Origin: Chondrosia reniformis
Taxonomy: Eukaryota > Porifera > Demospongiae > Chondrillida > Chondrillidae
DNA: 64,000 nucleotides
Direction of reading: 5' to 3'
NCBI GenBank assembly: GCA_947172415.1
Contig: OX359199.1
Coordinates: 5,205,384 to 5,269,383 of the forward strand
The notes beneath the pieces are model-generated. The model did no database searches. It saw only the letters and a program-made list of their open reading frames with translations, and was not told the DNA's origin. The translations under genes and the position numbers were made by a program. This document shows, in pieces, positions 44,396 through 58,300 of this stretch; positions within the stretch are counted from its first letter, which is position 1, and the number at the start of each line of letters is the position of its first letter.

Positions 44396-45947
44396 ATGGT
44401 GAGTTAAAAACTTGGTTAAAAGTTAAATTGTTCTTTTCTATAGCCAGCATTATACTTAAAATTCTAACATTTACATACTCAAATATCACATGTGTTTAAT
44501 GAATAGCTTTAAAAGTGAAGTTTATACACACGTAACCATAACAGGTCAAAAGACGGCTTGCATTTTTTGTCGAGTCATATAATATCTATAAACATAGATA
44601 GTAAAACACACTATCAGTATGGTTAATTTTCTTTCTATTTATAGGCAAGTTCTGTTATAATCGATTTTAGTGAATATCCTCACAGTGATGGAAATAAGGA
44701 ACGATATTCGAGTTCTGTAGAGGAGTCTCGAAGAGAGGGAGAATGGATGGAGGACGCAAAGTCTAAGCTAGGCTCCGAAGTTGCTGGTCAGATGTGGCAG
44801 GCTGGTACGCAGTCAGCAAAGAAATTTATTGACATGTATGGACAGCTGGACTATTTGAGGCCCTACTTTGATGTAGAACCCTTTGATGTGGTTAAAAGGT
44901 TAGACTGATTCTGAGAAAGTTTGTTATCTTTTACCTGAACTGTTAATGTTTCTAGACTGATGAGGTCATTCGTCCCAAATCCAATACTTGGAGCTCCTCA
45001 GGTATGTAGGGCCTGTTAAGTAATCCTGTACTGTAGTACTTCCCATGATGTTCCATCCATTCAGGATATCGCCAATGAACTGTATGGTCCAACAGTGATT
45101 ACATTTACTCTTGTAGCCATTTTGTTGTTTGGAATGAAAACATCAGGACATGTGGTAGTAAGTCATGATTACATTGGCTTTTGTAATAGCCGCACATCTG
45201 AGTTAATCATGTCATTGCCGCTGTGTTATTGTATGATCCAGTGGAGAATGGAGACTTTGTTTATAGATAATTATATTGTAGCCAAGCCTGAATTTGTAGC
45301 ATAAAAGTATTTAGTATAATTAGGATTTGTTCAATGATGATGATGATGCGTGTTATCTTAGTATGCTAACTGAATTATCTTATTGTTTTGATTATTTGCT
45401 TTTCCTTATAACTCATTTAGGAAGAGGGAACTTTGATTGGAACAGCCTTAGCGGTCTGTCTCGGTTATTGGATTGGAACGTCAGTTATTCTCTATTTTGG
45501 ATCCTACTTGCTTACCATCAATGTGTCTCTACTGCAAATCCTTTCATTAAATGTGAGTATATATAATGATTATGTGCTAGCTCCCATTTGATTGTGTGCA
45601 TGTACTGTACATATCATAGGGGTATTCATTGACAGGGCATTGCCTGACACTGATATTGTCAGCTGTTTTTGATCATACTGGCACTCCAAGGACTTTCTAC
45701 TTACTTTGGCTTCTCTGTGGTGGAGTGACAGCTGTGAAAATGGCAAGTCTGACCTGGTCTATGAATACAGTTAACTCCATTGTGTAGCGTTCTTATTTAG
45801 GTGTTGGCATACATCTCAAGGTCATGGAACAGACAGAATGGTCTTTTATTGTCAGTAGTAGTGGTCATCTTTCATTTGGGATATCTACTTTATCTTAAGT
45901 TTGCATACCATCAGATATACACCACCATTGCTAAAGTTGCCTCATAA
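44396..45947 (+). CDS. YIPF3: YIPF3, Golgi Yip1-family membrane protein
   Basis: A five-pass cis-Golgi protein that partners YIPF4. Seven exons: 44396-44398, 44645-44898, 44956-45001, 45065-45157, 45421-45552, 45620-45742 and 45801-45947, giving 265 aa. The first coding exon contributes only the ATG, followed at once by GTGAGT. YGQLDYLRPYFDVEP and ANELYGPTVITFTLVAILL match the family, with GMKTSG after the first membrane helix and TLIGTALAVCLGYWIG in the second. The intron after 45742 has a GC donor (ATG then GCAAGT), confirmed by frame into VLAYISRSWN. The long luminal tail of the human protein is absent. Converges on the homeobox gene. Confidence 0.92.
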
Positions 45948-46292
45948 AACTGTAACCACTCATTGTAGTCATTTTTGTTATTAAACGTTATATGTGTACT
46001 CCTTATAATCAGGCAAACATATGCAGAGAATAATGATTACAATTATAAGGTTAAGGTTTACGTTATGGATGATGAACAAAAGGATTTGGACAGCTTCACA
46101 CGATATATTAATTATAACAAACAAAAATTGTATTGCAACACAGCACTTGACAATAAAGGGATCGAACCACCAAACATATATAGAATATTTAGAAAATAAT
46201 TAGAATTCATTTACAAATAAGTACAAAAATGTTTGACACCTGAATGACTGGTGGCTGTAAAGAACAACCTTACATTTAATTTACGAGCAGTT
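45948..46292. other. Convergent intergenic region, YIPF3 and homeobox gene
   Basis: Presumed 3' UTRs of both genes. Open frames here are short and AT-driven. Nothing else seen. Confidence 0.5.
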
Positions 46293-47822
<1,530 letters not shown>

Positions 47823-49337
47823 TTACAAGAAATAGTCAAGTTCCTGCCTGATAAATGAATTTTGATCATTATCGGGAATTCTTGGGTATACCGCAACTAG
47901 AGCATCCTGCAGAATAGAGATAGCATCAGGTCAAGCATTCCACATGGAAAAATTCCCGATACAAGCATACCTGCGAACTGATGTACAAGTTATTGTATAT
48001 TCGCCAATATGCATCACGCACTTTACGAGCAGGGTGAAACAGGCCCTGAAGAGAGCGAGCAAGCAAATTACTCTTTGCAATGACCCTTTACTGTTTGTGA
48101 CTTACTTGCAACAGATAGGATAGCACCTTCCCCGACCCCAGGGCAACTTTGAAACCGTCAACAGCATCTGTAAAGGCCTGGACCATGTGTGGAGACACCT
48201 CAAAAATATTGGGCCAAACATAGTTCATCAGATGGGCCATTGCGTCCTCAAAACCAAAGCCAGCCACACCCAAGGCCATGTGCTTCACCGCCCAGCAAGC
48301 AGTCTGACGATGTACAAGATCCCTACAGGAAGAAGTACCTCGTTAAACACTTAATTTAAAGCCCTTAAGCATAATATATTATTGTTTAATCAAATCTCCC
48401 TTGTATACATATGCAATGGTGTTATGGTATGTAATTATATCTACAGCGTACGTATTAATACATTAGGCCTCATTCATAGTAGAGGATGCCAAGTGTGAGA
48501 TAGTGAAACTATGCAGATACATACTGCATGATCCTGCCAGACGCAATAGATGCCAAACTGAAGTCAAGTACAAAGCCAAATATGCTTTTGAACACATACA
48601 AGTGCCTTGATAAACCAAACTAAGAAACAATTATCAACATGACTTTTCCAAACTGGGTATTCTCAGTATAGCATCTAAACTTAGCTGAACCCTACCATGG
48701 GATTGTGGACTTAGAGATATAGACATTCTTAAAGAGAAGTCCAAGTAGGGTTTGTTAACATACAAGGAAGGACTCACAGAAGATCAAGAAGAAGATAAAG
48801 ATTCCAAAGATCATAGAGAAGACGAAGATTCCCAACACCAAGAAGAAAAAAGATTCCCAGGGTCACTGATGAAGGGTGGAATTCCTAGAAACAGCTGTCT
48901 GGCCCAGAAGAGAAGAAGAAAAGTAAAAGGAGAAACCTCTTGTATCCACATCCAAAGCTCTTACTAAGTTTAGTTCCCTATAGGCCCTTTACTCTAAAGT
49001 AGATGTATAGCATGTAACAAACATGGTATGTTATATTATTCATGTACTGTAGATGGTACCTGTCCATCAGGGCATCCTCTAACAGTGGAGATACAGCATA
49101 GACATAGTCCTTCCCCATTTCCCCAATATATTCAAACATAAAGGAGAGAGATTTGAGGACTCCATTTTGTACATTCAGTTCAGGAACTCTGTATTCATTC
49201 ATCAGAGCTGGTAGAACAGTGAATGGAGAGCAGGTCTCCGCCACTATTGCTATGGCAACTGTTGTGCAAACACGATTCTGCCTTTCTTGTACTTTCAAAT
49301 TATTCAGGAGAGTAGCCAAAACATCTTGAGGTCTGAA

Positions 49338-49368
<31 letters not shown>

Positions 49369-52300
49369 AATAAATGAATAAATAAATAAATGTACAAGCC
49401 TGGACAACAAGCTAGTTTAGGAATACATGAAAAGACTGAAATACGTGTAACCATAGTTACCCAATTGCTTTAGCAATATAACCAAAGGTGTTGACAGTTG
49501 CTCGTCTAATAGCTTTCTTATGGGCCTTCAAAAGATCCAGCAACTCAAAGCATATTCTCATCCACTCTCTAGTAGGCACAAACTCTGCTCCTCTATCTGC
49601 AATACGGCCGACCAGGTCGATACAGTTCTCCTGCACCTTTTCATGCCTGAGGGATACGGCAGAAATTAAATAATTTGTTAAAATTTAATCTGTTTTCATG
49701 GCAACAAGCAAACATATTTGATGGCTTCACAGTAGCTTCCCCAAGCACCAAGTGACCTAACTGCCTAGTGACATCAAGACTAAGAATCCATCACTTCCTA
49801 TACACTCTTATCTAATCATGTATCAGTAAAGTTAGGCGTGGTGCATTTACCTGTCAGCAAAGTTGGGCGTGGTGCATTTACCTGTCAGCAAAGTTGGGCG
49901 TCGTGCATGTAGCTGTTAGCAAAGTTAGGCGTGGTGCATTTACCTGTCAGCAAAGTTAGGCGTGGTGCATTTACCTGTCAGCAAAGTTAGGCGTGGTGCA
50001 TTTACCTGTCAGCAAAGTTAGGCGTGGTGCATTTACCTGTCAGCAAAGTTAGGCGTGGTGCATGTACCTGTCAGATGGGCGTGGTGCATTTACCTGTTTT
50101 TAAGGATGGGTGTGAGGCGGGGCAGCAGGTCCTTGATGGGTGGTTGCATTTTAGTCATTCCAACAACATTAACAACCGCCTGAATTTAAAAAAGGTGCAA
50201 ATCTTCAGTTATTGCAATGCCATGGTCACATGACCTAGTATACTGACTGCAGAATTAGTATACCAACCTTCAGTCCACCTAGTATACTGCCCAAAACCTC
50301 TGGATACTCCTCTCCAAGGTACTCGTAAAGTACAACTCCCAGATGACAGACTAGTTGTTCCTATGGTAACACATTAAAAGGAGATGTTATTTGCAAAGCT
50401 TTGATTTGACATGAGGTCAAATATGGAAGAATTTGTAATTGGGACAAAAACTGGCTTCAGGATGGCTATATAAGGTAGCCTACATGAATCATTGATATAC
50501 ATTCTAACATAATTAAAATATTTATTAGGCTGCCTAAGGGTATTTCTCATTCAAGTTATGCCACAAATACATATCACTAGTATCAAGTGTCTACTGAAGC
50601 CAAAAACTTTTATTCTAGTACATCACTAGGAATGTTAGCATTAAGAATGGAATCTGTCCATAATGGACTAAACAAGGAAATGCTTACACAAAGGATACGA
50701 CCTTTGCTATCTGATGCCTTTCCACAAGAGGCATTCTCTGGGGAACGCCATTTGAGGCTTATTTTGAAATACATATTTTACAAGAGTAAATAACACTACT
50801 TTCAGCACACATAAAAGATCGTGTCCATTAATCTCCCTCCCTCTTCATCAGTTGTCCCCCTCCCTACCTCTCCACACTGCATCATCACATTGGCAATCCT
50901 GGATATGAGGTCTGCCGCCTGCTGCCTCACTTTGGCTGCCTTGTTGTTGAGTCTCCATAGGATTGTTCCACAAATTTGGGGGAGGTATGGCTTCACTCTA
51001 GTGCCAAGAGCATTTACAACAACCCCAAATGCATTCAAAATAACAATATCCTAATGAACCAATCAAAATAACATTACCTCTAAAAGGGGGTGTGACCAGA
51101 CAAGGGACTAACCTCATTGGTTTGTTCCTGAAAAGCATACAAAATGCCATCAATTAGCTGCTCTTCAAGTCGTGAATCAATATCAGTAGCTCCAAGTGTG
51201 TTCATTATCTGAGCAATTGTAAAGTGCATATATGAGGTTGGTACGAAGATGACATAAGATACAAATATACATCACAGTGCAGGTGGCAGACTATCCTTGA
51301 AATACACATCAACTTCAAGGCCAGGAATGGAAGCCAATTATTACTGACCCTGGGATGGGAAGCCCCTGTTACTATGTACAGTGGTCCCTATGTAGGCAGA
51401 ACACTGATGAGACTGAGCCCTGTGAAAATTCATACTGGATTTCAAGGGTTACCCATAACGATATTCACAACTTTTGAATTTTAACAAAATAACTATAGAC
51501 TTATCACAACAACATCCATGAATCTCTTTAACAGCAAATTACAGGGAGTTTACTCCTCATGCAGGAAACCAACACATTAATATGTGGCCAAACAGCTGAT
51601 CCAGGTTAAATGAATTAGAGTGCGTTAGAATGAGTCTGAGGGGGTGACTTGACTGTGTAATTCAATGAGCAGTACATATGGCTTGGCCCAGGCCCACTAT
51701 ATAACCAGAAAAAGGCATCATTACTCTATTGGAGGCCATAACAGAAGCACCAAAATGCCACAGTAGGAAAGTACCCACTTGGGCTTCTAATTAGTGTCCA
51801 TAGGTCATTAAGGTCATTCTATTTTGATCCTGGGCTGATCAGGCAATTAAAATATATCAAGCAACTGCTATACTAATAACTATGCAATTTAAACAGAGTA
51901 TCCAAACAGTATCCAAACAGTATCCAAACAGTATCCTAGTTTTCATATATGTATGTATGTATGTAATACATATTTACTATAGGAGATATGTACGTATGCA
52001 CTGGTACAAGGTGACAGGGGACCCACACAAAACCAAATTTCTGCTCTCAAAGCAGTGTGAAAGTGCACACAGGCCATCTGTGAAACCTGATTCTTTAAAT
52101 TAGACTGGAGGTCAACTTGGTACGAGGCACATTACAGATCATATTGCTCACAAGCACATCTCTGGCATTCATAAACTATGTCATTACCATAACAAATTCT
52201 AAATTACTCAAAAACACAATCAAGTTAAATTGCATCGCTGTGTTGATCTCCTTACATGCCAAAAATTTCAAGACTTAAATCACTGCTAAAAAATGCAGGC

Positions 52301-55300
52301 AAAGGAAATGATAAGTTATGCTGTTAATAATTTATTAATAGAAAAAGCTGTAATCAAATGTTTGTTCTAATTAAATTGCTAGCCTCTTAACCTGGTCGTA
52401 ATACCTTGAACAAACAGTAGATAAATGAGGTCTGAATGCAGGGCTGCAATTACAGGGTTGAATTATTGTGCCGGACTATGACAGGTTCTACTACCTAGGA
52501 AGGAAACCCTTGTACCATTATTTAGCCCTTTCAGACAGATGTCGGATACAACTCATTACAATACTAATTTTCACTTGTTAAAAGAACTGATACCTGCTTT
52601 AAGGAAACCATCAGCTCTTGAATAGCTCATTCCTACTGTACAATTGTTTAACCTCACTAACCCTCAATTCTCCTTAAAACCACAGATTTGAAGGAAATTG
52701 AGCTAAACAACTTTTGTGCATGTTGCCCACTTCTCTGTAACCATGGTTACAATGTGAATACTATAGCAACAAACCGTTTGGAGTAGAAAGTCCTGGATCT
52801 TAGAATGCCATGGGTACAAGTGTTAATTAAATAGAAATAAAGTATGCAACACATCAAAAACCATTAATTGGATAATTTAACCTCAATGTTAGGATAACGT
52901 GATATTGCCATCCAAATCCAACTGAGTGGGAGGATAATGGAAAACTGATTTTATTTCAGTAAAGATTACCACATGCAGTCAGCTGGAGCATGTGGCTACA
53001 GTCAAGAAGGGGGAGGTAAGGCCAACTATCACGCTGAAGCCTCGTTGTTGTGTTATTGTGTTTTGCTGAAAATGCAAGAAGATCCACAAGTTAGTCTCTG
53101 ACTGGTTAAAGGAAGCCAACTGAGGGATCAATGGGTGCACAGGAGGCCATTAATGTACTTCAACAACATTTATGAACTAATGATATACATCAACACTACA
53201 GACTGACTTGTGAGACACTAATATACGTAAATATATTGCCCTATTGTCAACCTTAATGACTGGTTGTACTATACATAACATCTGTATACTGTTAACCTTA
53301 ATGACTGGTTATATTACATACAACATCTGTATACTGTCAACCTTAATGACTGGTTATATTACATACAACATCTGTATACTGTCAACCTTAATGACTGGTT
53401 GTATTACACATAGCATCTGTATACTGTCAACCTTAATGACTGGTTATATTACATACAACATCTGTATACTGTCAACCTTAATGACTGGTTATATTACATA
53501 CAACATCTGTATACTGTCAACCTTAATGACTGGTTATATTACATACAACATCTGTATACTGTCAACCTTAATGACTGGTTGTACTACACATAGCATCTGT
53601 ATACTGTCAACCTTAATGACTGGTTGTACTACATGCAATAGGGGACAATACAGAATGTCACCACAGGCAGAAATACCTTTTCGATAGTCTCCATCACCAT
53701 CTTCCTGTACTGTTCATTGTCATCTTTCAGATCCTCTACGACACGTCCAATAATCTCAGCTGCTCCAACCTTGTTTGCCAGTTCCACTGTGGTATCCACC
53801 AACTGCAAGTGAGGTAGGGCACTGTAACAGACACATTCATGTGACAGTTAGCATACTTGATTCAATGGTATCTACATTCCACTGATTACCAGTGTGTTGA
53901 GATTGCCAAACAAGGCCACAAGTTTGTACACTTTGCACTCTGACCTGTCGATAGTTACGCTTCTCCATGGCCATCCTGGCATGCCAGAAGTGCTTGAAAA
54001 AGTCAGGCAACACCTCCTCTCTGATGTACTGGGCCTCCACACCATCTGTTGAGCAGCACTGCTTCACCACCTAGCATTGAGATGGGTGGGTGGATGGGTA
54101 GATGGATGGATGGGTGGATTGATGGATGGGTAGATGGAAGGATTAATAGATGGATGGGTGGATTGATGGAAGTAGATTGATGGGTAGATGGATGGATGGG
54201 TTAATAGATAGATGGGTGGGTGGGTGAATGGATAGGTACGTAGCTGGATGGGTGGATGGATGATAGAAGAAAGGCTAGCTGTTATATGTACTTTCAACAC
54301 AATTTTCTTCATTTCTTCATCAGGACTCTGAAACTCTCTAATGAGGATCAACATCACCTCCCTAGTGTAGTAGTTGGCCGACAGGTTGTCCATGAGAGGT
54401 ATCAGGTAGCCAATGGCCTTCAAGAATGCAGCCAAACCCTAGGCATTATGGAACGGCAACTTTGATCAAATTAAAGTACTAACAGAATAATGAGTTAATT
54501 AATTAAAAGGCATACTTATCAGTCTGGGAATATACAGATACTTTTAAGGCAACCATCAATTTTTATATTGTTGCCATAGTAACTAGGAATTGCGCAATAC
54601 ACCACTGTATGCAAAACAGTCTCCTATTAGAGCAAACCATAGTAGTTGTGAATGCATGAATTGCTCTGTGTAATTATGAAACACCAGCAGAGGGACACAG
54701 TACTGTAGCTTTCAATGTATACATGTCCACAGAAGCCAAGTCTTATAATAGTTCAGTCAAACAAAAACTAGTCAGCCTTAACGATGTGGAAAGAGTAAAA
54801 CCCTGTGTGAATAATAAGGGGTGGTGTTATCAGACTTGGTGTCTCCTATTTGCTACTAAATTAATACCCACCTCTAAGAAGTCTGGATCTAAAGGGATTT
54901 TATAATCACGTAAATTACAAGCTATTAAGACAATACTAAAGTACAGTATCAACTATAATTCCATTATTTATCTGAAAACCACACACCCTGATGAAACCAC
55001 TTTTATCAGATAAATCAATGTATATAGACAAGGTCTTGCATATCAGTAACCGTCACACACTAGTTACCATGGTAACCCCATAATGGGGTCAGATTGCATA
55101 GGCAAAGCCCCTACTTCTATGCCTACACAAACAGTGTATGTACAGCAACTATATTCATAGACTGAGTCAGCTCCTAATAATCAATTCACCAAATGTGCTA
55201 AAATGCACTGTACTTCAAAGCCTTCTCTACAACACCTTAGTAAGCTCTACAAGGACAAGTAACAACTTCCTTACACAAAGCAGGCATCCATTTACCTTCA

Positions 55301-58300
55301 GTTCTGGTCACACTAATTGTATACAGATGGGGATTGATTCACTTTCAAGAGTAGATGAGAGAGAGAGGTTGCCATAGTAACCAAGGCTTCCCCATGCCCA
55401 ACTAGCAACCAGTCCCACAACATGTGCTATGAACCATTTCCAACGACAACAACTGACACCTCCCATTTAGGGCTAATAAAAACATGTTTATTTTAGGTTT
55501 GACCATCAGCTAAAGCAAATTCATGCATAACCAGGATGTCCAGCTCGGATGACAACCACTCACCTTCCCCCTGTGAGCCCTAATTCCTTTCCACAGAGGA
55601 ACAAGGACTGAGTCAAAGCTCTCTATTCCGTAAGGTGTAGCAGCTTCGGCCAGAGCAGCCAGGGCAAGAGCTGTGATGGTACGAACTTTCTGCTGCTCGT
55701 CCACGAGACCTGCCAGTGAGGTAGAGGGTGTGGCATGAGTGTGACATGAGGGGATAGGGGTGTGACATGAGTGTGACATGAGGGGATAGGGGTGTGACAT
55801 GAGTGTGACATGAGGGGATAGGGGTGTGGCATGAGTGTGACATGAGGGGATAGGGGTGTGACATGAGTGTGACATTAGGGGATAGGGGTGTGACATGAGG
55901 GGATAGGGGTGTGACATGAGTGTGACATGAAGGGATGGGGGTGTGGCATGAGGGAGATAGAGGGTGTGACATGAGCGAGAATGCAGTTGCAGCACGAGGA
56001 AGATAGAGAGTGTGGCATGAGAAAGACTGTTGTAATGACGCGAGTGCAAGGGGAGGTATTATAAGGTAAACCAAATGTGTTTGAAAGAGATTACAGGATT
56101 GGAATTGTACCTATTGAAGGAAGCTACCATAATATTAACACTTACCATTTTCAATGATTTCAACTAAACTTCGCAAATGTGGCAACACAGCACATCCCAT
56201 TAATATGGCAATCTGTTGGACAATTTTAATTCCCGTGTGACGGGCCTGCCAGGATTTCTTGCTGCGGCAGACCGCCTTGAGGAAAGGCAGGAGGGAGGGA
56301 ATGCCCAATGCTGACGCTACCACAGCAAAAGCCCTACAATCAATAGCGACACTATAATGATCATTGTCACCATGGTAACCAAGCACTAACCTTGCGGTGG
56401 TGTTTCGCACATATTCGTCCATGTTGTCAATATCCGGTCTCATGGTGGAGATCATTGTGGCGAGACCTGCGGCCTTGGCAAGGTTGGAGATAATCTCCCT
56501 CCCTTCAACCCGAGCGTAGTAGTCCTCATCAATCAACAAGGGTTCAATAACCACTAGAATCTAAGGATGTACAGAAAGCAGTGAGGGCAAGTAGTCACAC
56601 CTCCAGGGGCATACGTAACAGACTATTTCAAGCATCCACTCTTCATAACCACACCCCCTAGCTCTATGTACCACAACCATACCTCTTATCTTAGTGTCAC
56701 AAAAGGCAACTGTAATACAGTTTGATGTACCCTATGAGACTGGCCCAACCCCCTAAACACTGCAGTCACACCCACATATTACTCTATAGTGTCACCTAAG
56801 GCAACTGTAATACAGTTTGATGTACCCTATGAGATTGGCCCAACCCCCTAAACACTGCAGTCACACCCACATATTACTCCATAGCATCACCTAAGGCAAC
56901 TGTTATACAGTTTGATGTACCCTATGAGATTGGCCAGATGTGTTGCCGAGACTTACTGACATCAAGTCTCAGCAACGAGGTGTCAATGAAATGGTACGAA
57001 TAAATTGCTATAGCAGCTTTCAGACAGTTCAATCTAAAAAATTAACAGTTTCTAGTTAAAGGTGGTGTTATAATGTGAGAACCATAAAAGAACAATATCA
57101 GGAATATGGCAATGGTTACTCCTGAAAGGGAAACCTAAAGTTGTGTATTCAGCAGGCTCCTCCCCCCACCTACATACACATGAGAATCAGGTGCCCGCAA
57201 GTATCCTGTCTCACTATTAAATAAGGCTGAAACCATTTTGTTTACTCATTACACCCACTCTTGGAGCCCATAGGTTTAGTAAATTCATTAAGTGGACACT
57301 AATACTATATAGTCACTAATGTCTATCGAATTATTTCATGAATTGATGGTATCTTAACTGCTCATAGGTGGTACAGTCTTCTATGGCCTCACTACTATTC
57401 ATATCCACCACCCCTGTTGCAAGTGAACTAGATCTACACCAAGACCCTTCTGTTAAACAAATACAATGAATAAAGGATTTTCAAATTCAAGTTCAAATAT
57501 TTATTTTAACTGGGAAAGCCTTTAGCCACTGGCTACTATTCCAGGTACAATCCTAGGTACAATATACGAATGGTGGAAATTGAGATGACAAGTAATGGGT
57601 GAAGTTGACTAGCTATAATAGTTCTAGAGAATGCAGTGAAATCAGAGGCTGTCCTATATAAATGCCATTATGCATACACTACTGTAATGGTACTGGACAA
57701 AGGGTATCTGTGAACTAATACTAAAGGTCACATCTCTTTAGTGGTTTGAGTATTTGTGAATTTCATATCACAACTATACCACATACCATCTTATGAATAC
57801 AAAACAAGTCTTAAGAGAATAATGAGAAGAATTAGCACATGTGTACACAAGTGAGTAGAGCTATGAAGTGTAAAATGATCTCCCATAGTCCACAAAGCAT
57901 TAGCACTTATAAAAAGAGTGCCATTGAATGCAGTAATGACATGCAAACATTCCTACTAATGTTTACATACGTACGTAAGTACGTACGTATATTTGGAAGG
58001 GGGTTAATTGCCTGTGCAAAGGCTATAATGAGATATATGAGATACCTTTCAATAGGACTTCAGTCTCCTAACCAAGATCAGATTTTGGTCCATAGCTAGG
58101 TTGGTCAGGGGCAATAACTCTCTATATTTCTGATATACTTGAATTGTAATTATCCATTTAAAAATTTGTAATCATCATAGCCTTTGCACAGTCTTTATAC
58201 AATTACTCCCTTTTCACATATTTATTATCATACATGATTTGAAAAGCAGTTGCTTAAATAGTAAAGTAGATTACGTATATCATTTACTTAGAAATCTATT

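Noticed and set aside
49829-50093. CRISPR-like array of regular repeats
   Set aside because: The repeats have no unique spacers and the genome is eukaryotic. It is a minisatellite.
53244-53687. Open frame of 147 codons with internal repeats
   Set aside because: It is the translation of the 44-base array inside an SF3B1 intron on the opposite strand.
50587-54905. Two short plus-strand frames both starting MSTEAK (50587 and 54723)
   Set aside because: Six shared residues with synonymous differences drew attention, but similarity fades at once and both lie antisense in SF3B1 introns. Too weak to call a family.
55510-56074. Minus-strand frames of His/Pro/Ser repeats near SF3B1 exon 12
   Set aside because: Repeat translation. 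Only 55564-55709 is the true exon in another frame.
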